A stretch of 16,653 bases of DNA, from assembly GCA_041484845.1 (NCBI GenBank), contig JBGPIK010000115.1, positions 1-16,653 on the forward strand. The letters run 5' to 3'. Both the position numbers and the translations under genes were made by a program. The DNA comes from JBGPIK01 sp041484845 (GTDB lineage Bacteria; Desulfobacterota; Binatia; UBA9968). Below the pieces are notes generated by a model. That model saw nothing but the letters and a program-made list of their open reading frames with translations. It made no database searches and was not told the origin of the DNA. Position 1 is the stretch's first letter; the number at the start of each line of letters is the position of its first letter. Shown piece after piece: positions 5,820 through 14,625 of the stretch.

Positions 5820-6275
5820 TCAGGCTGCGCTCGAAAGAGAAGAGGACGCAGCAATCGCCCTACAAGGCTGCTCCCTCAGATCGGCCAGCGTCGTCCGGGT
5901 AAAAACTTCCGTAACTTTTCGTTGCACCTCACTCCATACGCCAACCATGGTACAACGAGGTAACCGATCACAGCTTGAATGCGAATCCATGCAAATGTTA
6001 ACAGCAATCGGGCCTTCGATAGCTACGATGACATCATAAATCGAAATCGCGTCGGCGGAACGCGCCAGGGTGTAACCTCCGCACGACCCGCGCTTTGAGT
6101 TGATCAACCCTCCACGCATTAAATCCTGTATAATCTTTTCCAAAAATTTCTTTGGAACCCCCTGTTGTTCGGCTATTTCACTTATGGAGCAGCATTTTGC
6201 CGGGTCTTGGCCCGAAAGGTAGATTACGGCGCGCAGGCCATAGTCGACTTTGCGGGGAATCTGCATAAGGCCCAT
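5820..6275 (-). CDS. Rrf2/IscR-family iron-sulfur responsive transcription regulator
   Basis: The 151 residues open with MQIPRKVDYGLRAVIYLS and carry an N-terminal winged helix-turn-helix: SISEIAEQQGVPKKFLEKI as recognition region and KRGSCGGYTLAR as wing (about 61-72). Three cysteines that ligate an Fe-S cluster in IscR/NsrR-type members are present at Cys95, Cys102 and Cys108, with a 6- then 5-residue spacing; IscR itself has 5 and 5. The protein therefore probably senses Fe-S status (or NO/redox) and controls this operon, by analogy with iscR. It lies 8 bases after nifS, whereas in E. coli iscR is first in the operon. The ATG at 6275 has a GGGGG some 11 bases upstream; an in-frame ATG at 6266 is also possible. 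The C-terminal Ala/Ser tail is unremarkable. Confidence 0.9.
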   Translation of the reverse strand: MGLMQIPRKVDYGLRAVIYLSGQDPAKCCSISEIAEQQGVPKKFLEKIIQDLMRGGLINSKRGSCGGYTLARSADAISIYDVIVAIEGPIAVNICMDSHSSCDRLPRCTMVGVWSEVQRKVTEVFTRTTLADLREQPCRAIAASSSLSSAA

Positions 6276-6283
6276 ACGATTCT

Positions 6284-7510
6284 TTACCCCCTTGCCGCGA
6301 TGCTATCGGTCGCTCTGTTTGCATCGGTTTTTACTTGCGGCTGATTTGCCAATTTCCCTAAAGCAGAAAGTCCCCGTAAGCGTTGGACGATAAGCGGCAC
6401 CTTTTGGTTCACGACGCGAACTTCTTCTTCGGTATTTAACCCGCTTAAGCTAAAGCGGACGGCCCCCTGCAACCACTCGGCGGGCACGCCCATGGCCCGC
6501 AGGACATGAGACGGTTCCGACGAACCGGCGGTACAAGCTGATCCTGTGGACGCACAAATACCATGCTGGTCTAACAAGACCAAAACCGATTCGCCTTCCA
6601 AGTACTTGAAGCTAATGTTCAGCGTATTGGGCAGACGATCGTGGCGCTGGCCGTTCACCCTGGAATCGGGGCAGGACTGGAGGAGGCCAGCCTCGAGTTG
6701 ATCCCGCAGCTTGCGCACTTGTTCCACGTTCGGCACGCAACTCCGAAGCGCAATTTCCGCGGCTTTTCCCATCCCGATAATGCCCGGAACATTTTCTGTA
6801 CCCGCGCGGCGGTTTCGTTCCTGATGCCCGCCGATGATAAATGCCGGAAAGGCAACGCCCCGTCGTACGTAAAGCACGCCAACGCCTTTGGGCCCATGAA
6901 ACTTGTGTCCCGAAATCGTCAATAGATCGATCGGCATCCTTTTCATATTGACCGGAATCTTGCCCGCAATCTGAACCGCATCAACGTGAAAAGGAATTCC
7001 CTTTTCCTTCACGATCTGTCCGATCCGCTCAATGGGAAAGATCACGCCGGTCTCGTTATTGGCATACATCACCGAAACCAGCGCGGTATCATCCGTCAAC
7101 ACTTCGCGCAGCTCGTCCAGATCGAGCATCCCGTCTTGATCTACACCCAGCCACGTGACGCGATACCCCTTTTTTTCCAAGTGTTGGCATAGGCCCAGCA
7201 CGGCCGGATGTTCAACTTGGGTGGTCACGATGTGGCGTTTCTTCGGTTTTGACTCAATCAAAGCTCGGATGGCCGCGTTGTTTCCTTCGGTTCCACAGCT
7301 GGTGAATATGACTTCCAACGGATCGGCCGCACCGATTAACGCGGCGACTTGCGCTCGCGCCTCATCGATTCTTTGTCTGACCTGGCTTCCGAAGCGATGA
7401 ATGCTCGAAGGATTGCCGTAAAGCTCGGTAAAAAACGGCCGCATCGTGTCGAACACTTCAGGCAATACTCGAGTCGTCGCGTTATTATCGAAGTAGATTT
7501 CTTCCGCCAT
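6284..7510 (-). CDS. nifS: Cysteine desulfurase, NifS type
   Basis: A PLP enzyme that takes sulfur from L-cysteine as a persulfide for Fe-S cluster assembly. The 408 residues show YFDNNATTR at the start, TSCGTEGNN, VEHPAV (His101), the PLP lysine in SGHKFHGPKGVG (Lys203), RAGTENVPGI, and the catalytic cysteine in STGSACTAGSSEPSHVLRAMG (Cys326). The long active-site loop marks a group I enzyme, and the TAGSSEPSHVLRAMG sequence is closer to NifS than to IscS. It starts 14 bases after sufB with only a weak ribosome site and ends 8 bases before the regulator, so it is translated within the operon. No nitrogenase genes are present, so a nitrogen-fixation role is not indicated. It is the second cysteine desulfurase in the same unit. 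Confidence 0.95.
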   Translation of the reverse strand: MAEEIYFDNNATTRVLPEVFDTMRPFFTELYGNPSSIHRFGSQVRQRIDEARAQVAALIGAADPLEVIFTSCGTEGNNAAIRALIESKPKKRHIVTTQVEHPAVLGLCQHLEKKGYRVTWLGVDQDGMLDLDELREVLTDDTALVSVMYANNETGVIFPIERIGQIVKEKGIPFHVDAVQIAGKIPVNMKRMPIDLLTISGHKFHGPKGVGVLYVRRGVAFPAFIIGGHQERNRRAGTENVPGIIGMGKAAEIALRSCVPNVEQVRKLRDQLEAGLLQSCPDSRVNGQRHDRLPNTLNISFKYLEGESVLVLLDQHGICASTGSACTAGSSEPSHVLRAMGVPAEWLQGAVRFSLSGLNTEEEVRVVNQKVPLIVQRLRGLSALGKLANQPQVKTDANRATDSIAARG

Positions 7511-7524
7511 ACAGCACCGCGACG

Positions 7525-8982
7525 TTATCCGACGCTCCCCTCCAGACTGACACCTAAAAGTTTTTGTGCCTCCACGGCAAATTCCATCGGTAATTCACGA
7601 AACACCTGTTTACAGAAACCATTGACAATCATAGTCACGGCGTCTTCGGTCGAGATACCGCGTTGCCTGCAATAAAACAGTTGGTCCTCGCCGATTTTGG
7701 ACGTGGACGCTTCGTGCTCTACCTGTGCAGCGTTGTTCAAAACTTCCAGATAGGGGAAAGTATGAGCGCCGCACTGGTCGCCCAGCAGGAGCGAATCGCA
7801 CTGCGAATAGTTTCGCGCCCCGCTCGCGCCTTTCATAATCTTTACCAAGCCGCGATAAGTATTCTGTCCATGTCCTGCAGAAATACCCTTGGAAATAATC
7901 GTGCTCTTGGTGTTTTTACCGATATGGATCATCTTGGTGCCGGTATCGGCTTGCTGATAATTGTTGGTCAGCGCAACCGAATAAAACTCGCCCACGGAGT
8001 CATCGCCTTGCAGCAGGCAGCTTGGATATTTCCAGGTAATCGCCGATCCTGTCTCAACTTGGGTCCAGGAAATTTTTGACCGTCGTCCCAAGCATTTTCC
8101 GCGCTTGGTAACAAAATTATAGATACCGCCCCGGCCTTCTGCGTCGCCCGGATACCAGTTTTGCACCGTCGAATATTTGATCTGCGCGTCGTCATGGGCG
8201 ACGAGCTCGACCACAGCCGCATGCAATTGATTCACGTCGCGCATCGGCGCGGTACAGCCTTCCAGGTAGCTCACATAACTGCCTTCGTCGGCAACGATAA
8301 GAGTTCGCTCGAACTGTCCCGTTTCCGCGGCGTTGATGCGAAAATAGGTCGAGAGCTCCATCGGGCAGCGCACGCCCTTGGGAATGTAACAAAAAGAGCC
8401 GTCGCTAAAGACCGCGGCATTGAGTGACGCAAAAAAATTATCGGTGTAAGGCACCACCGACCCGAGATATTTCCGCACGAGGTCCGGGTGGTTTTCGACC
8501 GCGTCGGAAAATGAGCAGAAAACGATTCCCATCTCGGCTAGTTTGCTTTTAAATGTCGTTGCCACCGAGACACTGTCGAACACGGCGTCCACGGCGACGC
8601 CAGCAAGGAGTTCCTGCTCGCGCAGAGGAATACCCAATTTCTCGTACGTTTTCAGGAGTTCCGGATCGACCTCTTCCAAGCTCTTGGGCCGTTCTCCGCC
8701 TTTTGGCGCCGAATAGTAGCTTATCGCCTGATAATCGATCGGCGGATAATGAACATTAGCCCACTTGGGCTCGGCTTGCGATTTTTCGAGTTTAGCCCAG
8801 TGACGGTAAGCCCTGAGTCGCCAGTCAAGCATGAACTCCGGCTCATTTTTCTTGGTCGAGATCAGACGAATGACATCTTCATTCAAGCCTGGAGGTACAG
8901 TATCGGCTTCAATGTCACTGACAAAGCCGTACTTGTATTCTTGCTTGGCCAGATCCTCGATCCTGTTTGTGGCGGTTTTCAT
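7525..8982 (-). CDS. sufB: Fe-S cluster scaffold protein SufB
   Basis: SufB is the scaffold on which clusters are built in the SUF system, normally as a complex with the ATPase SufC and with SufD. This 485-residue protein has the SufB N-terminus (EYKYGF.SDIEADTVPPGL), the beta-helix core (SDGSFCYIPKGVRCPMELSTYFRIN, VSYLEGCTAP), and the C-terminal signature ARNYSQCDSLLLGD (Cys395, the cluster/persulfide cysteine) followed by EHEAS (His423-Glu424). It ends in MIVNGFCKQVFRELPMEFA. These separate it from SufD. I chose the ATG at 8982, 20 bases after the iscA stop; reading further upstream would run into iscA. SufC and SufD are not in the window: the neighbours are iscA and nifS. Confidence 0.96.
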   Translation of the reverse strand: MKTATNRIEDLAKQEYKYGFVSDIEADTVPPGLNEDVIRLISTKKNEPEFMLDWRLRAYRHWAKLEKSQAEPKWANVHYPPIDYQAISYYSAPKGGERPKSLEEVDPELLKTYEKLGIPLREQELLAGVAVDAVFDSVSVATTFKSKLAEMGIVFCSFSDAVENHPDLVRKYLGSVVPYTDNFFASLNAAVFSDGSFCYIPKGVRCPMELSTYFRINAAETGQFERTLIVADEGSYVSYLEGCTAPMRDVNQLHAAVVELVAHDDAQIKYSTVQNWYPGDAEGRGGIYNFVTKRGKCLGRRSKISWTQVETGSAITWKYPSCLLQGDDSVGEFYSVALTNNYQQADTGTKMIHIGKNTKSTIISKGISAGHGQNTYRGLVKIMKGASGARNYSQCDSLLLGDQCGAHTFPYLEVLNNAAQVEHEASTSKIGEDQLFYCRQRGISTEDAVTMIVNGFCKQVFRELPMEFAVEAQKLLGVSLEGSVG

Positions 8983-9002
8983 TCCCAATACCCAATCTTT
9001 CT

Positions 9003-9332
9003 CTAGACCGTAAACGATGCCCCGCAACCACACGCACGTTTAACGTTAGGATTTTGAAAAACAAAGCCCGACTGCATGAGTTCGTCCTTATAATCCAGCT
9101 CGGTGCCGGTCAAAAAAAGCAGACTCTTCATGTCGACTAACACCCTTGCCCCGTCCTTCTCGAAAACCTTATCGGTCCCCTTGGGCAGATCGAAGTCAAC
9201 TTTGTATTGCAGACCTGAGCAGCCGCCGCCGACGACTTTTACACGCAATCCCTGTCCTTCGCGCTGCTCCGTAGCCATGAGCTCCTTTATTCTCGCCGCG
9301 GCACGATCCGTTAACATAACTCCTGTGGCCAT
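9003..9332 (-). CDS. iscA: A-type Fe-S carrier (IscA/ErpA/SufA family)
   Basis: A small carrier that moves Fe-S clusters from scaffold to target proteins. The 109 residues (MATGVMLTDRAAARIKEL...) contain the three invariant cysteines: Cys38 in GGGCSGLQY, and Cys101 and Cys103 in ACGCGASF at the C-terminus. The ATG at 9332 follows AAGGAA at good spacing and fits the family length. A longer reading from further upstream would overlap the end of iscS and adds no homologous residues. It lies 31 bases after iscS and 20 bases before sufB. Sequence alone does not say whether it is IscA, ErpA or SufA. Confidence 0.93.
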   Translation of the reverse strand: MATGVMLTDRAAARIKELMATEQREGQGLRVKVVGGGCSGLQYKVDFDLPKGTDKVFEKDGARVLVDMKSLLFLTGTELDYKDELMQSGFVFQNPNVKRACGCGASFTV

Positions 9333-9363
9333 ACATCCGTTCCTTTCTCCGACAGACGAGTGA

Positions 9364-10596
9364 CTACGACAACCGCTCCTGTAGCTTGCCGTGTATTGTC
9401 TCGCGCCGCCGCAGTTTGGCCTTTCGAGCATTATACAAAGGCGATATTTCTCTTAAACGCCGCACTTCTTGAACGACGAGATTAACCGTATAGCCGACCT
9501 CTTCCGCCGTATTGAAACGGCCTAAACCAAAGCGGATGGCTGTGTGCGCCAACTCATCTTCGAGGCCGATCGCCCGCAATACATAGGAAGGCTCGAGACT
9601 CGCCGAGGTACAGGCCGAGCCCGTTGAAACCGCGATATCTTTGAGCGCCATCAGCAGTGACTCGCCTTCAACGTAGGCAAAGCTCATGTTCATGTTGCCA
9701 GGCAACCGTTTTGTTGCATGGCCATTGACATACACCTCATTCAGTTCGCTCAGAATCCCATTTTTCAACTGTTCCCGAAGGTTGACGAGACGTTCGCCTT
9801 CCGCGGCCATTTCTTTTCCCGCGACCTCGCAGGCCACGCCGAATCCGACGATCCCCGGCACATTGAGCGTTCCTGATCTCATCCCCCGTTCGTGGCCGCC
9901 ACCGTCCATAATCGGCTTGAGTTTTATCGGCGGTTTCTTGGACCGGACATATAGCGCGCCCACACCTTTAGGTCCGTACATCTTATGAGCGCTAAGCGAG
10001 AGAAGATCTGCGCCGATCTCTTCGACATCAACCGGGATCTTTCCGACCGCTTGCGTGGCATCGGTATGAAAAAGAATACCCTTCTCTTGGGCTATACGGC
10101 CAATTTCTTTAATCGGCTGCAAGGTGCCAATCTCGTTGTTCGCCGCCATAATCGAAATCAAAATGGTTTTGTCCGTAAGCGCATCGCGGACACGTTGGCA
10201 ATCGACAAAACCATTCGAATCTACCGGCAGATAAGACACACAATTTCCGCGTTTTTCTAAAGCCTTACAGCTATCCAGAACCGCCTTGTGCTCAGTCACA
10301 CAGGTAACGATATGGTTACCCTTCTGGGAATATGCATCCGCGATTCCTTTAATCGCCAGGTTGTCGGACTCGGTTGCCCCGCCGGTAAAAATTATCTCTC
10401 TGGGCGACGCCGCATGGATCAAACTTGCCAATTGTTCCCTTGCCGTATCGACGGCAGCTTCACTCTCCCAGCCAAAAGCGTGATTGCGGCTTGAGGCATT
10501 GCCGAATTTCTCAGTAAAATAGGGGAGCATCGCCGCCATGACACGAGGATCCACAGGCGTGGTAGCGTGGTTGTCCATGTAAATTGGAGTCTTCAT
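9364..10596 (-). CDS. iscS: Cysteine desulfurase, IscS type
   Basis: The main sulfur donor of ISC-type cluster assembly; a PLP-dependent homodimer in the cytoplasm. The 410-residue protein has IYMDNHATTPVDPRV at the start, TGGATESDN, TEHKAV (His103), the PLP lysine in SAHKMYGPKGVG (Lys205), RSGTLNVPGIVGFG, and the catalytic cysteine in STGSACTSASLEPSYVLRAIG (Cys329). Length and motifs match IscS closely. It is the first gene of the unit, about 45 bases behind the predicted start of transcription. Only a weak AAGAG precedes the ATG. Unlike E. coli, the scaffold gene iscU does not follow; iscA and sufB do. Confidence 0.96.
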   Translation of the reverse strand: MKTPIYMDNHATTPVDPRVMAAMLPYFTEKFGNASSRNHAFGWESEAAVDTAREQLASLIHAASPREIIFTGGATESDNLAIKGIADAYSQKGNHIVTCVTEHKAVLDSCKALEKRGNCVSYLPVDSNGFVDCQRVRDALTDKTILISIMAANNEIGTLQPIKEIGRIAQEKGILFHTDATQAVGKIPVDVEEIGADLLSLSAHKMYGPKGVGALYVRSKKPPIKLKPIMDGGGHERGMRSGTLNVPGIVGFGVACEVAGKEMAAEGERLVNLREQLKNGILSELNEVYVNGHATKRLPGNMNMSFAYVEGESLLMALKDIAVSTGSACTSASLEPSYVLRAIGLEDELAHTAIRFGLGRFNTAEEVGYTVNLVVQEVRRLREISPLYNARKAKLRRRETIHGKLQERLS

Positions 10597-10647
10597 CGGC
10601 TCTTACAACTTGGTGTTGTCTATTTCCCCCTATTCCGGTCTGATTTA

Positions 10648-10676
10648 AGAATACCTAAAAGCATGTCCGGAGTCAA
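10648..10676 (-). promoter_or_regulatory. Sigma70-like promoter of the iron-sulfur operon
   Basis: TTGACT (10671-10676) and TATTCT (10648-10653) are separated by 17 bases on the minus strand, with transcription expected to start near 10641. The -35 region reads GGTTGACT, like the left arm of an IscR type 1 site, and AGGTAT near the -10 resembles the right end. The spacing between the two is about 5 bases longer than the E. coli consensus, so operator status is only suggestive. Confidence 0.6.
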
Positions 10677-10704
10677 CCGAATAATTGACAATCTAACTAA
10701 TGGA

Positions 10705-10743
10705 AATTACAACAGAAACGCAACAGCCCACTCGGCTGCTACG
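10705..10743 (-). terminator. Probable intrinsic terminator after uvrA
   Basis: One base after the uvrA stop, a 10-bp stem (two G-T pairs) forms between CGTAGCAGCC and GGCTGTTGCG around a 5-base loop. A T-rich but interrupted tail, TTTCTGTTGTAATTT, follows. It separates uvrA from the iron-sulfur operon promoter. Confidence 0.5.
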
Positions 10744-10744
10744 C

Positions 10745-13261
10745 CTAGTGCACCAGCCTACTACGAAGATATTGGCCAGTTACGGACTCGGCTACGGAAG
10801 CGACATCTTCCGGCGCTCCTCGCGCCACCACCCACCCTCCTTGATCACCTCCCCCAGGACCAAGATCGATAACATAGTCAGCTGTTTTAATCACGTCCAG
10901 GTTGTGTTCGATAACAACCATGGTGTTTCCCAGATCCGTTAGACGGTTGAGCAGGTCCAGAAGTTTCTTCACATCTTCAAAATGAAGTCCGGTGGTCGGC
11001 TCGTCGAGAATATAGAGCGATCGGCCAACCGATCGTCGCGCCAGCTCGCGCGCAAGCTTGACACGCTGCGCTTCGCCACCGGAAAGCGTTGATGCCGTCT
11101 GGCCGAGCTGAATGTAGCCCAGTCCGACCTCTCTTAGCGTCCGCAGCTTTCCAAAAATAGATGGAATAGGGTTGAGGATCTCCGCGGCTTGGTTGACGGT
11201 TAGTTCCAGGATGTCGGCGATACTTAGTCCTTTATATTTGATCTCCAGCGTTTCCCGATTGTACCGTTTGCCTTTGCAAATATCGCAGGTGACGAAGACA
11301 TCGGGGAGAAAATACATATCGACGCGAGAAACTCCGTCTCCGCGGCATGCTTCGCAACGTCCACCGCTCGCGTTGAAAGAGAATCGCGCTGGTTTGTATC
11401 CTCTTACCCTTGCCTCCGGCAATTGCGCAAACAGAGCGCGAACGTCGTCATAAATGCCTATGTAGGTAGCTGGATTGGATCGCGGAGTGCGCCCAATCGG
11501 AGTCTGATCGACTGCAATCACTCGGTCGAAATGCTCCCAACCGCGCAATTCGTCGAACGCTCCAAGGTTTTCCGAAGAATCATGCAATCGCGCAGCGAGA
11601 GCCGGGTAAAGGATATCGATCACTAGGGTGCTCTTGCCGGCGCCCGACACGCCAGTCACACAGGTGAATGCGCCGACGGGGAACTCCACCGTGATATTCT
11701 TCAAATTATGCTCACGCGCTCCCGTTAGGATCAGCGCGCCGCTAGCCTTGCGCCGCTGCGCAGGAACGGCTATTTGGGAGCGGCCGGAGAGATATTGACC
11801 GGTAAGCGAATCGGCGCTGCGCATGATTTCCGCCGGGGTGCCCTGGGCGACGACTTCACCCCCCTGAACGCCGGCGCCTGGCCCCATGTCGATTACGTAA
11901 TCCGCTTCAAGAATGGTTTCGGGGTCGTGCTCAACGACAACTACGCTATTGCCGCGGTCGCGCAATTGCTTGAGCAAGCCGAGCAGCCGCGTATTGTCGG
12001 CTTGATGAAGTCCGACACTCGGTTCATCCAGGAGGTAAAGCACCCCTGCCAAATTGGATCCGATCTGGGTGGCGAGGCGCACCCGTTGGGCCTCGCCGCT
12101 TGAAAGAGTGTTTGACGAGCGGTCCAGGCTGAGGTAGTCGAGTCCGATCTGCGTGAGAAAACGCAGGCGGTTGACAATTTCCGCGAGTACGTTTTTCCCG
12201 ATCTTGGCTTCTTTGCCGCGAAGCTCGAGTTGCAGCAGGAATCCAAGCGCATCCTTTGCCGGTAATGACGCTAGCTCCGCAATGCTCTTGCCGCCAAGCT
12301 TAACCGCCAAACTTTCCTGTTTGAGGCGGCTGCCGTGGCATCGCCCACATACTTGGGCTGCCACTTCCCGTTGCGTTCCGCCACCGCGCCGACCCGCCTT
12401 TGAAGCAACTCCCAATCCGCCGCAAGTCGGACACGCGCCGTAAGGGCTATTAAAAGAAAAAAAACGGGGTTCGATCTCAGGAAGAGAAAGCCCGCAATGC
12501 ACGCAAACCAACTTCTGACTGAAGACCCTTTCCAGCGCTTCGCCGCTTTCCGCGCGCGCGACTTCAATCTTGATCACGCCGTCACCATAGCGTGACGCCA
12601 TTTCCAGGGAGTCGGCCAATCTTTTTTGTACGCCTACACGTATCGCTAAACGATCGACCACCAAGTTCAATTGCTCCTTTTGGCCCTCATCGACGTAAAC
12701 TTCTTCGGACAGCTGCTTGACTTCTCTGCCGATCATGACGCGCGTAAAACCCGCGCGCGCTAATTCCGCAAACGTTTCACGTGTATCGGCTGATCGGATC
12801 GGGGCCAGAACAACAATTCGGCTTTGCGCGGGAAGCGAAAATAATTCATCAACAATTTGTTCCGTCGTGTAAGCAACGATAATGCGGCCGCACTGAATGC
12901 ACGTCGGTTGCCCCGCCCGTGCGTAAAGCAGTCTCAGATAATCGTAAATTTCAGTGATGGTCCCGACGGTGGAGCGCGGGGAAAAAATGACCGTTTTTTG
13001 TTGGATGGCGATGGCCGGTGAGAGCCCTTCGATCGACTCCACATCCGGCCTTTCCATCTGCCGCAGGAACTGCCGCGCATCCGCTGAGAGCGATTCTAGA
13101 TAGCGCCGTTGTCCTTCCGCATAAAGGGTATCAAAGGCCAACGAGGATTTACCGGAACCCGACACTCCTGTGATAACCACGAACCGTTCGCGCGGAATTT
13201 CAACGTCGATATTTTTGAGGTTATGAACTCGTGCGCCTCGGATGACGATTTTGCCCGCCAT
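10745..13261 (-). CDS. uvrA: Excinuclease ABC subunit A, short form without insertion domain
   Basis: UvrA is the damage-recognition ATPase of nucleotide excision repair. The 838 residues hold two ABC modules: Walker A at 31-39 and 536-544, signatures LSSGE (386-390) and LSGGE (726-730), and Walker B with LLDEP (410-414) and ILDEP (751-755). Zinc-binding cysteine pairs are at 253/256 with 277/280, and at 636/639 with 659/662. The UvrB-binding region at about 120-235 is present. Most UvrA proteins are near 940 residues. Here the roughly 110-residue insertion domain between the CPTCGGLG hairpin and the next CxxC is replaced by about 24 residues (281-304), encoded at about 12350-12421. The frame is continuous and both flanks are normal, so this is a true shortening, not a frameshift. 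The start lies 8 bases after the mutase stop, behind AAGG. Confidence 0.96.
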   Translation of the reverse strand: MAGKIVIRGARVHNLKNIDVEIPRERFVVITGVSGSGKSSLAFDTLYAEGQRRYLESLSADARQFLRQMERPDVESIEGLSPAIAIQQKTVIFSPRSTVGTITEIYDYLRLLYARAGQPTCIQCGRIIVAYTTEQIVDELFSLPAQSRIVVLAPIRSADTRETFAELARAGFTRVMIGREVKQLSEEVYVDEGQKEQLNLVVDRLAIRVGVQKRLADSLEMASRYGDGVIKIEVARAESGEALERVFSQKLVCVHCGLSLPEIEPRFFSFNSPYGACPTCGGLGVASKAGRRGGGTQREVAAQVCGRCHGSRLKQESLAVKLGGKSIAELASLPAKDALGFLLQLELRGKEAKIGKNVLAEIVNRLRFLTQIGLDYLSLDRSSNTLSSGEAQRVRLATQIGSNLAGVLYLLDEPSVGLHQADNTRLLGLLKQLRDRGNSVVVVEHDPETILEADYVIDMGPGAGVQGGEVVAQGTPAEIMRSADSLTGQYLSGRSQIAVPAQRRKASGALILTGAREHNLKNITVEFPVGAFTCVTGVSGAGKSTLVIDILYPALAARLHDSSENLGAFDELRGWEHFDRVIAVDQTPIGRTPRSNPATYIGIYDDVRALFAQLPEARVRGYKPARFSFNASGGRCEACRGDGVSRVDMYFLPDVFVTCDICKGKRYNRETLEIKYKGLSIADILELTVNQAAEILNPIPSIFGKLRTLREVGLGYIQLGQTASTLSGGEAQRVKLARELARRSVGRSLYILDEPTTGLHFEDVKKLLDLLNRLTDLGNTMVVIEHNLDVIKTADYVIDLGPGGGDQGGWVVARGAPEDVASVAESVTGQYLRSRLVH

Positions 13262-13269
13262 CGGACGCC

Positions 13270-14625
13270 TTACTGGGCTTGGAGTTCTTTAAGTTTGCCT
13301 TCGACGATGCTCCGGTACTCGTCCAGTTTCTCGTGCGACTGCGCTTCGAAGCGCAGTACCAGCGCCGGCTGCGTGTTCGAAGCGCGGATGAGCCCCCAGC
13401 CTTCGGGAAACTGTACGCGCACGCCGTCGACATCGATAATGTCGTAGTGCTCGCGGAAATAGGCTTTGGACTTCTCCGCTATAATAAATTTTTGCTCATC
13501 GGGACAATCGACGCGGATTTCCGGCGTCGATACGCTCTTCGGCAAATCGGCTAACAGAGAGGAAAGCGGCTGGCCCGCTCGCGCCAGAATCTCCAAAAGC
13601 CGCAGCGATGCGTAAATCCCGTCATCGTATCCGAAGTAACGCTCCGCAAAGAACATGTGGCCGCTCATCTCTCCGGCCAATAAGGCGTGGGTTTCTTTCA
13701 TTTTGGCTTTGAGCAGTGAATGGCCGGCCTTCCACATGATCGGTTTGCCGTTATGTTTTTCAATATCATCATAGAGGCGCTGCGAACACTTGACCTCGGA
13801 AATAATCACCGCTTGGGGATGGCGCTGGAGCACATCGCGCGCGAACAGGATCAGCAGTTCATCGCCCCAAAGAATGTTACCGTTCTCGTCCACCGCGCCC
13901 AGACGGTCGGCATCGCCGTCGTAGGCGATTCCCAGATCGGCGTGCTCATGCCTAACCTTCTCGATAAGCAGCTCCAAATTCTCCGGCACCGTAGGATCGG
14001 GATGGTGAATGGGAAAACGCGCGTCCGGCGTACAGGCGATTTCCCACACGGTGCAACCCAATTGGCGAAAAATCGGCAGTGCAACCGGCCCGCCTACCCC
14101 GCTCCCCGCGTCGACTACGACTTTCAGCGGTCGCGCCAGCTTCGGCACATCGCGCAGGAGATAATCGTGATACGGCGGTACGATGTCGTAGGGCTCAACC
14201 TTGCCTCCGGGTCCTTCCCGGAACTCGCCGCGCTCCATTTGAGCGCGCACCTCCTGGATTTCCGCTCCGGAAATCGTACCTTTTCCGACGCACAGCTTAA
14301 AGCCGTTGTACTCGGAAGGATTGTGACTCGCTGTAACCTGAACGCCACCATCGACGTTAAGGTGAAATAGCGAAAAATAGAGCAGCGGCGTGGGACAAGT
14401 GCCGATGTCATAGACCTGTAACCCGCACGCCGCCAATCCGGCTATGACCGCTTCGGCATAAGCATCCGAGGTCGCCCGGCAATCGCGCCCTACGGTGACC
14501 CGCCTTCCGCCCCGGTTAACAATGGCGGAGCCATGCACTTTACCCAAGAGCAAGGCAAACTCTTTGTCGAGGTCCTTTTCTGCCAAGCCACGAATATCGT
14601 ACTCGCGAAACACCGATGGATTCAT
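13270..14625 (-). CDS. algC: Phosphomannomutase/phosphoglucomutase (AlgC/ManB type)
   Basis: An alpha-D-phosphohexomutase that interconverts 6- and 1-phosphates of mannose or glucose, feeding GDP-mannose, LPS core and exopolysaccharide synthesis. The 451 residues show FREYDIRG at the start, the phosphoserine loop TASHNP (Ser100), the Mg loop DGDADR (236-241), the sugar-recognition loop GEMSGH (318-323) and the phosphate loop RASNTQPALVLRFEA (414-428). GEMSGH together with RASNTQP is typical of dual-specificity AlgC-like enzymes. The ATG overlaps the pdxA stop (ATGA), and GGAGG lies 5 bases before it, so it is translationally coupled to pdxA. Confidence 0.94.
   Translation of the reverse strand: MNPSVFREYDIRGLAEKDLDKEFALLLGKVHGSAIVNRGGRRVTVGRDCRATSDAYAEAVIAGLAACGLQVYDIGTCPTPLLYFSLFHLNVDGGVQVTASHNPSEYNGFKLCVGKGTISGAEIQEVRAQMERGEFREGPGGKVEPYDIVPPYHDYLLRDVPKLARPLKVVVDAGSGVGGPVALPIFRQLGCTVWEIACTPDARFPIHHPDPTVPENLELLIEKVRHEHADLGIAYDGDADRLGAVDENGNILWGDELLILFARDVLQRHPQAVIISEVKCSQRLYDDIEKHNGKPIMWKAGHSLLKAKMKETHALLAGEMSGHMFFAERYFGYDDGIYASLRLLEILARAGQPLSSLLADLPKSVSTPEIRVDCPDEQKFIIAEKSKAYFREHYDIIDVDGVRVQFPEGWGLIRASNTQPALVLRFEAQSHEKLDEYRSIVEGKLKELQAQ

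Noticed and set aside
6284..7510. nifS as a sign of nitrogen fixation
   Set aside because: No nitrogenase or other nif gene in the window; NifS-type desulfurases are common in general Fe-S assembly.
10685..10713. Plus-strand TTGACA with a TTACAA 17 bases on, between iscS and uvrA
   Set aside because: It would drive transcription into the antisense of uvrA with no plus-strand gene behind it; likely chance in A/T-rich spacer.
13720..14370. 216-codon open frame on the plus strand opposite the mutase gene
   Set aside because: Shadow of a strongly supported gene; no motifs, no ribosome site.
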